From the NCBI GenBank assembly GCA_023205875.1, contig CP060767.1, positions 434,001-498,000 of the forward strand: 64,000 bases of DNA, in the 5' to 3' direction. The position numbers were made by a program, and so were the translations under genes. This document shows positions 19,790-29,600 of the stretch, piece after piece (position 1 is the first letter of the stretch; each line of letters begins with the position of its first letter). The notes under the pieces were generated by a model. That model searched no databases, was not told the DNA's origin, and worked only from the letters and a program-made list of their open reading frames with translations. Source of the DNA: Chloropicon primus (Eukaryota; Chlorophyta; Chloropicophyceae; Chloropicales; Chloropicaceae).

Positions 19790-20554
19790 TAACGTTTTGG
19801 TCGGTAACTTGAGTCGGTTTCCCCCCCTCTCTCTCACTGGAAACCGACTGAGTTTGTCTCGGGGGCTAAAGAAAATATAGTTACCGTCGTTTCATGGTCG
19901 GTAAATTGAGTCGGTTTCCCCCCCCCCTCTCTCTCACTGGAAACCGACTGAGTTTGTGTCGGGGGCCACAAGAAAATATAGTTACCGTCGTTTCATGGTC
20001 GGTAAATTGAGTCGGTTTCCCCCCCCCTTTCTCACTGGAAACCGACTGAGTTTGTGTCGGGGGCCACAAGAAAATATAGTTACCGTCGTTTCATGGTCGG
20101 TAAATTGAGTCGGTTTCCCCCCCTCTCTCACTGGAAACCGACTGAGTTTGTGTCGGGGGCCACAAGAAAATATAGTTACCGTCGTTTCATGGTCGGTAAA
20201 TTGAGTCGGTTTCCCCCCCTCTCTCTCACTGGAAACCGACTGAGTTTGTGTCGGGGGCCACAAGAAAATATAGTTACCGTCGTTTCATGGTCGGTAAATT
20301 GAGTCGGTTTCCCCCCCCCTCTCTCACTGGAAAGTTTCCAAGCCGACTGAGTCGGTTTACAGTTGTGTGACAGAGAGAACGAGAAAGAGCGAGCGAGCGG
20401 TGAAGGGGTGAAAGTACGGCTGTTTCCAGTATCCTCAAGCGATAGCCTTTACGGGAGGACGACAACAGGGGTTGAAATTCCAGCGTGAGCACCACTGGTA
20501 GACGAGTCTGCTCCTTCCCCGATATCATCTGGTGACAACGTCGTCTGGTAGGAA
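19790..20554. repeat. Left arm of inverted-repeat island, hairpin-unit tandem array
   Basis: The arm has six ~96-101 bp tandem units. Each runs ATATAGTTACCGTCGTTTCA, GGTCGGTAAATTGAGTCGG, a C-rich/CT-rich spacer, then GGAAACCGACTGAGTTTG and TCGGGGGCCACAAG. AGTCGGTTTCC and GGAAACCGACT in every unit are inverted repeats that would form an 11-bp stem around a pyrimidine loop. The first unit is diverged (GGTCGGTAACTTGAG) and the last has a short insertion. About 215 bp of unique leader-like sequence (20340-20554) follows. The arm recurs inverted at 23777-24277. Confidence 0.9.
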
Positions 20555-20644
20555 GGACACAGAGAGAGAAAAAGGACGAAGGGGGACAACGTACCACCAC
20601 GACGCTCGGTAGGGTATGGACAGCTTGCTTTGCCTTAGAGAAAG

Positions 20645-22116
20645 ATGTTGAGACACGCCCAAAGGGGCGGGAGGGCTTACCCCTATTCTTCAAGTCAGGA
20701 TCACCACAAGTCCAAACGTCGACCTCGCTGTAGCCCCAAGGCAAAAGTTATTGCTCTTCTGGGCTTGTTCTGCCTCATAGCAACGCGTGGGGTCTTCAGG
20801 GCAGGGGTGGCTCTCCCGTTGAGGACAAGCAGCCGAAGGATCCGAATATAGTCCCTATAACGAGGGTCCCTGCTCGTTCGATCAGCAGTGTCAAGGAGTT
20901 TTTCGACAGGTATGGAGACCAAGTCGTCATCGTTGAGGGGGAAGTGCGTCACCACAAGGCCTTTGAGTTAGGCTGGCAGGGGCTGAAAGACCTGTGCGGA
21001 GGAGGCACCCTGGAAACGGCCAAATACAGCAAGGACTCGAACGAGTGGGCAGGGCTAACGGACAGGAATGCCATGCTTCTCAAGGACTACGTTGACAACT
21101 ACATTCTGAACAGAAAGGAGGGCCACGAAATGAGATATGCTGCTGGTAATCTCGGGACTGGAAGTGTATGTCCACAACTCGATTCGCACGTGCTCGTTCC
21201 AAGGTATGTGTCTGGGGCCTTGTACGGTGCCGATGAATACAGTCATGGACCCGGGGGAGAGATCCAGCGTCCAGTTTTGGCTCAACCTGAGGTTTTCATC
21301 GGGCCAAAGGACTCCTTGACCGAGATGCACATGGACAACTTCTTGTCTCCTTTCTGGATGACTGTATATATCGGGAAGAAAATCTTCAGGGCCGTATCGT
21401 ATGAAGATTCGAGCATACACATGCCTTACTTTCGAAAGGATATAAGGTTTCAGAAGACCGTCAAGAACGAGAACAACGTGACTGAGGTGAAGCAGCTTGA
21501 GATATGGAACCCTGACTTAGAGACCTTTCCAGAGCTTGGAAAAGTGAAGCTCCTCGAAGGCCCAGTCAATGCAGGTGACTGGATTTACCTGCCGCCGGGC
21601 ACCTTGCACGGGGTCTACAACTCTGAATCTTCTTGGGCCGTGAGTCAAAACTCCTTGTATCCCGCGGTACGGGACAGATTCATGGACGTCTGTAGTACGT
21701 TGAATGCCATGGAGTGCGTACATTATATGAGAATTGTGTCTAGGAACCAAACGTTAGGAGAGTGCGTTGCTGGTGAAGAACATTCCAGAAGGACTTTTGT
21801 TGCCAAGGGTCAGAGAAGGGCAGACTTACAAAGGTGTTGGGATGAGAGCCCAATCGCGCAGGAAATACAGAAAGAGTTTGACGAGGGAAAAAGCAGGGAC
21901 AAGCCTATGCATGAAGTTGCAGGTTTCAAAGATTTTGAGTCGTGGTGCGAAGCAACTTGTAGAGTGAACCGAGCGTTTGACGCAAAGAGAAGGAAGATTT
22001 ACAATGAATTAGATGAGGAGCAAAAGAAAGTCGTGAGAGAGGAACTCCTATACTTCACAGAAGAGGAAGAGAAGCGTAAGGCAGACTTCTTGTGCAACTC
22101 TTGCACGAGTGCGTAA
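20645..22116 (+). CDS. JmjC/cupin_8-like Fe(II)/2OG oxygenase, type II membrane, apparent frameshift
   Basis: The protein looks like a JmjC-related (cupin_8) hydroxylase anchored in the secretory pathway. The N-terminus has a basic head and membrane helix (KVIALLGLFCLIATRG). The catalytic core shows the iron ligand pair HMD within TEMHMDNF, a downstream Lys-rich strand (IGKKIFRAVSYED) and the distal histidine in LPPGTLHGVYN. The C-terminus is charged and ends in a cysteine-containing SCTSA-type tail. The frame from the ATG at 20645 is lost near 20799, where AGGGCAGG replaces the AGCGGCAGG of the truncated copy at 19390-19782, a one-base deletion. Downstream the correct frame is open to 22116. 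Either the gene is freshly broken or the base is an assembly error. Substrate is unknown. Confidence 0.7.
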
Positions 22117-22461
22117 AATGATGGACTTTCTCTCCAGTCATTATTGTAATTTAGCTACGATTATCATCCATACAACCGTGCATCAAGTACGCTGAAGGCC
22201 ATGCCGTCGTTTTGGTCAGTACTAAGTCCGTTTTCCCCTCCCTCCCTCTCTTTCTCTCTCTGCTCTGGAACTTTCACAAATTTATTTCACTGAGTCTGTG
22301 CCTTGGGCCAAGTTAAAGTTGGCTTTCAGTTTTGCAGGCGTTGTCAGTGAGAGAGCAAACCGATTGTTGCTATGTTAGACTCCTGTGGACTAATGTGCTG
22401 ATGGAAAAATTGAATAACACATGTTGAGCTTTGAAAAAAATTTGTTTCTTTGTTATTCAAG
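22117..22461. repeat. Intergenic 3' region with a decayed copy of the hairpin unit
   Basis: Positions ~22203-22320 align with the ~100-bp array unit: GTCGTTTTGGTCAGTACTAAGTCCG, a CCCTCC/CTCTCT pyrimidine tract, then ACTGAGTCTGTGCCTTGGGCC and AAGTTAAAG. It lacks one hairpin arm and is much more diverged than the arrays. It lies between the converging stops of the two oxygenase genes. Confidence 0.55.
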
Positions 22462-22894
22462 TTAATGGTGAGCTGTTCGCCGAGGCTCAATGATTTTTGA
22501 CAAATCTTTTGCCGTCAGAGGGAATGCCTCTAAGCCGATTATGCCAGACATACCGCCATAGTCCAGAGTGCTGGATCCTTTCTTGCCGGAACCTATACAT
22601 GATATATCGTGCAATTCCCCCTCTAGATCCTTTTCCTTTATGTTTGCGCTCTTTGTTATGAAGTCGGGGTTCACGGAGTATGTGGGCCCCAACAATAATC
22701 CGTTTTCCCGAAAGCCTCCCTCTCTTTCTGCCGTTTGGAAAGATATGATGAGCATCATTCTTGCCGACGTTCTTGGATTTTTGCCAGCGCCGTGGCGTGT
22801 TGCTGCATTGTATATGAACCCATCTCCCAAGTTTAACGAGGGGGTGCACCTCTTGTACTGTTTTTGCAAAACATCTACAAATGGGTCAGTGTCG

Positions 22895-22929
<35 letters not shown>

Positions 22930-23755
22930 GTAATCATCATCATCTCTCGATTGGAAGAGACGGTGACTATCTGGATAAATGAATGTGATCCCATTTTCTT
23001 CTCTAGTAGGCTGTAAAGCAACAAACAAGGAGTAAATCTTCGGCACCCTCATATCCTCGTAGTGCGTTGCATTAAGAATAGTCCATTTGTCGCCACTGCC
23101 ACTTTCAAAATTCCTTTCTAGTTTTCCTCTTGCTCTATCCTTCGTAAGCCCGCAACAGATTGAACAAGCGTCAGCATGCGTGTTCTGAACAGTAGCATTG
23201 CAAGTCTGCAAGACGGACAACTCGACCAGCTTGGCTTTTTCACCCAGTATCCTCTCAAAGATGGGCCTCACTCTAGTCACAATCTTGTTCAAGGCTTTCA
23301 AGACCGGGCCCTGCTCCCGAGGGTCCAGAGGAAAGTCGTACCTTCCTTCGGGGTCTCTCAGATCTTTGGCGTAATACTTGTTCCCAGCAGTTCTCGGAGA
23401 CAATTCCTGGACCAAGTACTCTCTCAGCGTCAGGGCTTCCTTGGTATGTCAAGATTTCTTTCATGTACAAAGCCCCATGGTCGAAGAGCGCTCGGCTTGC
23501 TCGAACGTCGTTCTGCCTCCAGTCCTCCACCGAGTAGTCTCTCCAGCAGTCTTCCTCGTAAAATCTGTCGTAGTACCCTTCGTCCAGACTGTAGTCACAC
23601 CTTTGATGAGGTTTCACTGTCGAGGTTTGCTTGCCCTTTTTATTCCTCGTCGGCGATACTGTGACGAGCAGGAGGAGCACACATGTGCCCACAATGACAC
23701 GCAGGACATTTGAAGACGGAGACTGTGACCTCTTCCAGGCTGCTCCCCCCTTCAT
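22462..23755 (-). pseudogene. PhyH-like Fe(II)/2OG oxygenase, frameshifted paralogue
   Basis: It is a paralogue of the intact gene at 58033. The N-terminus (start 23755) has a membrane helix (VIVGTCVLLLLVTV), then the conserved RCDYSLDEGYYDRFYEEDCW region. The core has the iron motif THADAC and the distal RHGAGKNPRTSARMM (His and 2OG-binding Arg). Compared with 58033, an extra A in CATACCAAGGAAGC near 23450 shifts the frame just after KEILTYQ, and the rest continues in another frame from about 23440 down to 22462. A run of aspartates (GAC repeat near 22890-22925) is inserted in a loop where the paralogue has DFNDDHGDDD. It may be a recent pseudogene or a sequence error; the long open frames on both sides of the shift argue for a young change. 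Confidence 0.7.
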
Positions 23756-23776
23756 ATGTTTTGCTCCCTCCTTCCT

Positions 23777-24277
23777 TCCTACCAGACGACGTTGTCACCA
23801 GATGATATCGGGGAAGGAGCAGACTCGTCTACCAGTGGTGCTCACGCTGGAATTTCAACCCCTGTTGGCTTCCTCCCGTAAAGGCTATCGCTTGAGGATA
23901 CTGGAAACAGCCGTACTTTCACCCCTTCACCGCTCGCTCGCTCTTTCTCGTTCTCTCTGTCACACAACTGTAAACCGACTCAGTCGGCTTGGAAACTTTC
24001 CAGTGAGAGAGGGGGGGGGAAACCGACTCAATTTACCGACCATGAAACGACGGTAACTATATTTTCTTGTGGCCCCCGACACAAACTCAGTCGGTTTCCA
24101 GTGAGAGAGAGGGGGGGAAACCGACTCAATTTACCGACCATGAAACGACGGTAACTATATTTTCTTGTGGCCCCCGACACAAACTCAGTCGGTTTCCAGT
24201 GAGAGAGGGGGGGAAACCGACTCAATTTACCGACCATGAAACGACGGTAACTATATTTTCTTGTGGCCCCCGACAGA
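23777..24277. repeat. Right arm of inverted-repeat island
   Basis: It is the inverted copy of 20340-20554 plus three ~100-bp hairpin units. Homology with the left arm starts at the CTTCCTACCAGACGACGTTG end, about 20 bp upstream of the PhyH-like start, and stops at GGCCCCCGACA. The two arms therefore face the two convergent oxygenase genes symmetrically, as if both used the same upstream region. Confidence 0.88.
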
Positions 24278-24280
24278 AGT

Positions 24281-24310
24281 TGAATTATCAGGCACGTGCC
24301 TGATAATTCA
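24281..24310. promoter_or_regulatory. 30-bp perfect palindrome centred on CACGTG
   Basis: TGAATTATCAGGCAC is followed directly by its exact reverse complement, ending at 24310. The centre is CACGTG, the G-box/E-box core bound by bHLH and bZIP factors in many eukaryotes. It starts four bases after the right arm ends and lies 130 bp upstream of the amine oxidase ATG. It could be an operator-like site or the junction of an inverted rearrangement. Confidence 0.6.
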
Positions 24311-24439
24311 GGGGAATATAACCGCTGTTTAGGTCGTGGGCCGCTTTTCGGTTACGGGGGGCTTTACGGTAAACACCGGGAGGCGCTCGCCGTCCGTCGC
24401 CGGTCCGTCGCCGTTGAACTCCCTTCAGCTCGCTTCAGG

Positions 24440-25897
24440 ATGAACTCCTCCTCCTCCTCCTACAAGGTCATCGTCGTCGGGGCGGGCCTGGCGGGGCTTT
24501 CGTGCGCCTCCAAGCTCCTCGACTCCCTCGCCCCGTCGGACGTGGTCATCGTGGAGGCCCTGGACCGTGCCGGCGGGCGGACGCTCACCTCGTGCCTGCC
24601 AGAAGACGAGCCCGTCGACGTGGGCGCCTGCTGGGTGTGCCCCAGGCAGAAGAACGTGCACCGCCTGTTGCGAGAGCACGGGCTGGACGTCATCGAACAG
24701 CAGACCTCGGGAATTCGCGTCGGAGTGCGAAGCGCGGGCGGGCTCACCGGATGGCTGAGCCGCGCGTTCGGGAGGGAGACCACCACCACCACCACGACGT
24801 TGTTCACGACGCTTCGGGGGCTGCCCGCTTGGGACTTGATCCAGTACGCGCTTCTGACGCGCCGCGTCAACCGCATGGCGAGGGCGATCCCGATCGGGCG
24901 GCCGTGGGACGCCAAAGGCGCCGAGAGGCTGGACTCCTCGTCCGTGATGGCGTGGCTCAAGGAGGAGGGAGCTCCGAACAACTCGACCGCGAGAGGGCTG
25001 ATGGCCGCCACCGTGCAGAGCGTGTTCTGCGCCGACGCCTCCCAGATCTCCATGCTTCTCTTCCTGACCGTCGTCGCAGAGGAGGGCGGCGTGGAGGTCC
25101 TTCTGGAGGAGGCCCAAACGCAGCGCGTCGCCCAGGGCAACGGGACGCTGTCGCGCAGGCTCGCGGCGTCCCTGGTGGAGAGGGGCGTCGAGATCAGGCT
25201 GGGGGCCGAGGTGGTGGAGTGCTCCCACTCGGCGACGGACGGGGCGACCGTCGCGACGAGGGACGGAGCGAGGTTCAGGGGGCGGCGGGTCGTGCTCGCC
25301 GTGCCGCCCCCCGCCCTCGCGGGTCTCTCGCTCGAGCCCAAGCTCGCCGGACCCCTCGGCGCCGAGGTGGCCGCGCAGAGGATGGGCAAGGTCATCAAGG
25401 TGGTCGTCGAGTTCGCCGCGCGTTGGTGGGAGGGCGCGCACTGCGCCATGGTGGACCCCGAGATCCTGACGACCACCCTCGCCTTCGACGTGTCTCCCCT
25501 CCAGGGCCCCCCGCGCCACGTCCTGGCCATCTTCTTCTTCGGCGCCAAGGCCGAGCACTGGAGCGCGACGAAGACTCCGGAGGAGAGAAGGGAGGAGGCG
25601 GTGCGCTGCGCCCGGCTTATGTTTGGCGAGGCGGCCGACCAGGCGCCTTGCGAGGTCGTGGCCTCCGTGGAGGGCGACTGGCCCGCCGTCCCGTTCATCC
25701 GCGGGGGGTACATGTCCTATCCCGTCCTATCCTCCATCACACAGACCAAGTCGTACAGCTCCTCCGTTCCGCAATCTTGCTTGCACTTTGCCAGCACCGA
25801 GAACGCCTCGGCGTGGAGGGGCTACATGGACGGGGCCATCCAGTCAGGCGAGAGGGCGGCCGCGGAGGTCGCCGAGGCGCTCCAAACCACCACGTGA
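24440..25897 (+). CDS. Flavin monoamine-oxidase-like protein, GC-rich
   Basis: The 485-residue product is an FAD-dependent amine oxidase of the MAO/polyamine-oxidase fold. The N-terminus has the dinucleotide motif VIVVGAGLAGLSCASKL, then VVIVEALDRAGGR, and the C-terminus has the FAD-closing ASTENASAWRGYMDGAIQSGERAA. RVVLAVPPPALAG in the middle is typical of the family. I chose the ATG at 24440 (MNSSSSSYK), just before the FAD motif; the frame extends upstream into the palindrome without domain content. The substrate cannot be inferred. The gene has no introns and its GC content (roughly two-thirds by eye, with runs above 70%) is far above the ~50% of its neighbours, which suggests transfer or a different mutational history. 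No targeting signal is obvious. Confidence 0.85.
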   Translation: MNSSSSSYKVIVVGAGLAGLSCASKLLDSLAPSDVVIVEALDRAGGRTLTSCLPEDEPVDVGACWVCPRQKNVHRLLREHGLDVIEQQTSGIRVGVRSAGGLTGWLSRAFGRETTTTTTTLFTTLRGLPAWDLIQYALLTRRVNRMARAIPIGRPWDAKGAERLDSSSVMAWLKEEGAPNNSTARGLMAATVQSVFCADASQISMLLFLTVVAEEGGVEVLLEEAQTQRVAQGNGTLSRRLAASLVERGVEIRLGAEVVECSHSATDGATVATRDGARFRGRRVVLAVPPPALAGLSLEPKLAGPLGAEVAAQRMGKVIKVVVEFAARWWEGAHCAMVDPEILTTTLAFDVSPLQGPPRHVLAIFFFGAKAEHWSATKTPEERREEAVRCARLMFGEAADQAPCEVVASVEGDWPAVPFIRGGYMSYPVLSSITQTKSYSSSVPQSCLHFASTENASAWRGYMDGAIQSGERAAAEVAEALQTTT

Positions 25898-25972
25898 TGA
25901 GGAGAAAGGCATTTTTTTCATTTGTGTTGCGCTTGTAATCGAACGGCAGTTAAAGAGAGAGAAAAAGAAGAG

Positions 25973-26319
25973 ATGGCAGTTTGGACCGCCATTGCGCACC
26001 CGAGCCCACGCACGCCGTTGGCCTGGGGACCACCCACCTTTCTTGCATCCATCCATCCATCCTCCAACACTCATGATCATGATCATGATCATGATCGATC
26101 GATCGCCCCCCCTGCTAGTGATGTGATCGATCGCGGAGGGGGGAAAAGACATGGCAGTTTGGACCGCCATTGCGCACCCGAGCCCACGCACGCCGTTGGC
26201 CTGGGGACCACCCACCTTTCTTGCATCCATCCATCCATCCTCCAACACTCATGATCATGATCATGATCGATCGATCGCCCCCCCTGCTAGTGATGTGATC
26301 GATCGCGGAGGGGGGATGC
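25973..26319. repeat. 178-bp tandem duplication with GATC-rich core
   Basis: Two direct copies begin at ATGGCAGTTTGGACCGCC (25973 and 26151). Each contains CATCCATCCATCC, a (TGATCA)n/(GATCGATC) block, and GTGATCGATCGCGGAGGGGG. The first copy has one more ATGATC unit. The rest of the interval between the amine oxidase and AQR (25898-26628) shows no gene. The promoter and leader of AQR should lie in 26320-26628. Confidence 0.9.
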
Positions 26320-26628
26320 CCTTGCGTTTGCGGAGGCCGAGCCGATCGGATCGATTCGACAAACCGAGGACGAGCCGAGCGTCTGTGGGATCGGATTGGA
26401 TCGGGTTGTGGAGGACGAGCACGAGAGAAGGAGGACAGGAAGCATCCCTCTGTCTCTTTCTCTTTCGATTGACTTGAGAAGAGACAGAGCAGAGCAAAGT
26501 AGAGTTTGGATCCTCCTGGGATCCTGGACCAAGTACTCTCCTTTTCTTTTCCCTTCTCGTGCGTGGCTTTGTGTGTTTAGCGAACAGAACAAGCAAGAGG
26601 ATTCTGCTGGGGGTCGACGAGTCATACA

Positions 26629-29600
26629 ATGAGTCATTCGCGTGAGTTGAGTCGCATCAAGGCGTGGCTGAGAGGCATCTCACTAGAGGAGGGGGAGGAA
26701 CTCGACGAGGAGGAGGCACGAAAGGCGGTGCACTTTGCCTACGTGAACGTGAACCATCAAGGGGGTGTCAGCGGAGAAGGTGGAGGGGCTACAATTACGA
26801 GAGGGTTAGAGGAGCACAACTTTGTGGAGAAAGTTTTGGTTCCTTTGCTGCCATCGGTTATGGGTTCGACTCTTGGTGCTGGCAAGAAACGGAAGAGGGG
26901 GGAGGACGAGCGAAAGGAGTTCCTTGTCGTGTGCATGGCTATGGTGGTGGAGAAGGACAGGCAAGGGTTGCCACAGTGGGATGCACTTGCTTCGGGCGAG
27001 AGATTGAGCAGAGAAGAATTCGATTTGTTCCTTCGATCTTGCGGGGCATTGATTTCGAGGCCACAGGGTTTAGAGGCGGCGGAGACGCGGGTCTGGCTCG
27101 CGTTTTTCACGGTCACCTTCAGGTCTCTGGAGAACCCGTGGGTTCGCAACACCGTGCTCAAGCTTGTTTCTCTTCAGCTTTGGTGCTTTCTTGCTGATAA
27201 CAAGCGAGAAGAAGAGTTTGCTGCAATCCCAAAGCTGAGAAAATACTGGAACAAAGTGATGAAAAAGGAGAAGAAGGAAGAAGAAGCGTTGGGAAGTTCG
27301 TATGTTCCCCTCTTGAACAAGCTGGAGGCCAAGTTCTTTCCGAGTTTGTACGGAGTCTGCATGGGAAAAATCGATGAGCTCGGCGCTGGTGCCACGAACG
27401 GCACTAGTGAAAGAGAGGTCGCGATCGAGAACTCTGAGCTCTTTCTGCAGCTGGTGACTGAGCTTTTGAGCCAGCTTCCAACGCGCAGGTTTGTGAAGAC
27501 ATATTTGATCAACCAAGGCTTTCTGGTCAGGTGCAGGCGGACCTTGGGTGACTTTTCCCCACATCGTCACCATGATCTCAGTCTGCTGTCCAGACTGATA
27601 GAATGGATCGAAGAGTTGATGCACTTCGAGGTGAACGACCAGGATGGCACACCAATATCTGATGAGGATATGCTTGAGCTCCACTACGAAAGAGTCCAGA
27701 AACTCCAGAGAATGGTCTTCAAGATCTTTACAAAGCTGAAAAAGTTTCCCCTCGTCAATTGCAGCAAGGCCTGTGAGGAAGAATTCATAAAGCATGAAAT
27801 CGTCTCGAGGCTTTGTGACGAAGAGCTGCGCGCATTTGTTACTGAAGAGAGCAGGATCTTGGACCCGAGAAGCCCCCTTGCAAAGGAGAGAGAGGCTCTC
27901 GTTGATGTGCTGGTGCAAGCACTGAGAAAGCCGAAACCCAGGATGAAGTTTCTCGAGATGCTCCCTCTTTATCCGACAGAAGCAGTTCTGTTCGACACCG
28001 CTGGATCCATCGTACCAGACAGCCAAGGCAAAAACAATTCATCGTCTTCGTACAAACCCAGTGATGTGACGGGTTTGCCGCGACTGAACCTTCAGTTTCT
28101 AACATTTAGAGACTACTTGGTGAGGAATTTTCGATTGCTTCAGCTGGAGGCTGCCTATGAGATCAGGGAGGACATCAAAGAAGTTATTCCAAGGATGGGA
28201 GCCTACCTGAACGACGATGATGAATTGGCGTTCTCTGGTTGGGCTAGGATGGCGTCCCCTGTGCGATCTTTCCGCGTGGTGGACGTGGGGCAGCCGAATT
28301 TAGGGGAAGAAAAGCCGAGCCACGTTCGCGCGGAAATCGAGATCGACTTGAGTGGCTACAAGAGGCGTGATATCAAGAACGAGTGGGATGCCATCAAGAA
28401 GCATGATGTGCTTTTTCTTATTGCTGTGGACCCATATCCAGAGGAGGAGCCGCGGGGTGCAGGGAAAGGGGGGGAGGGCAACCAAGAGGACTTTCGGGCT
28501 GCGAGCAATGGGGTAAAGCACGTGAGAGGTTGTGAGGTGATTGGCATCAGGGACGAGAAAGGCGAGTCCCTGTGCCACTTTGGCTTTCACGAGGTGTACC
28601 ATCCTCCCTCTGGAAGTAAAAGAACGCTAATAGTGTCCTTGGATTCGATTCAGTACCATCAGGATGTGGTGGCAAAGAGGGACAAGAGCGTCTACAACTC
28701 CTTCGGCCTTCTAGTCCGGAGAGGAGCGCGGGAGAGCAACTTCAAAGCCGTGTTGGAGTGCATCAGAGACCTGGCAAAAGAGGACACGATGCTTCCAAAT
28801 TGGCTCCACGATGTCTTTCTTGGGTATGGCGACCCAGCTTCCTCCCACTGCACCAGCATGCCTGAAGATCAAATCATGGAGATAGACTTCAGAGACACCT
28901 TTCTTGATGCAGATCACCTCGTGAGATCCTTTCCTGGTTGGAAGATTCGCTTTACCGGCGGGAAGGAATCTCTTCGCAACAGCAGATGTTGCTTCAGGGT
29001 GAAGTTCCGTGAGGCCTTGTCGAGAAGCGGGCAGGAAGGAAGGGCTTCACAGATCATGAAAATCTCTGCGGGCTCCATGCTCGTGGAGCCCTATGACCGC
29101 AGAAACGCAACAACGGAAAATGCCGTGGAATTTACAGCTGTGCAAGCGACCGCAATCCTCTCGGGGTTGCAGAGGGGGCTCACGATGATTGTGGGACCTC
29201 CAGGAACAGGGAAGACCGACGTGGCGGTTCAAATCCTCGAGCTTCTGTATCATAATTACTCAGGAGAGCGGATACTCTTGTTGACCCACTCGAACCAAGC
29301 ACTTAATGACTTGTTCATGAAGATCATGAAGAGAGATGTACCGGCTCGTTACCTCCTGAGATTGGGGATGGGAGAGCAAGAGTTGGAGACTGATATGGAG
29401 TTCAGCAGACTTGGCAGGGTCAATGCCATGCTAGAAAGAAGATTGAGGCTCTTGTCCGAGGTTGCCCGACTGTCAAGCTCCATGGGCGTGACCGGAGACT
29501 ACGCCAGCACCTGTGAGAATTGCTCTCACTTTTGGCTCCTTCATGTTTTGTCAAAGTGGGAGCAGTATGAGGACAGATGCAAGAAGGACAAATCTCCCTC

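Noticed and set aside
19881-20263. Repeated small frames across the hairpin array
   Set aside because: The repeated phrase simply follows the ~100-bp unit; loop-length changes break the frame between units, as expected for noncoding repeats.
19390-24277. Treating the island as a classical DNA transposon
   Set aside because: The inverted arms resemble terminal repeats, but there is no transposase-like frame inside and I could not see a target-site duplication, so I call it only an inverted-repeat island.
24425-25713. Long antisense and alternative frames over the amine oxidase
   Set aside because: High GC removes stop codons in all frames. Only the plus frame from 24440 has the FAD motifs.
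25922-26477. Possible small proteins over the 178-bp duplication
   Set aside because: They consist of translated CATCCATCC and TGATCA repeats; no homology or domain features.
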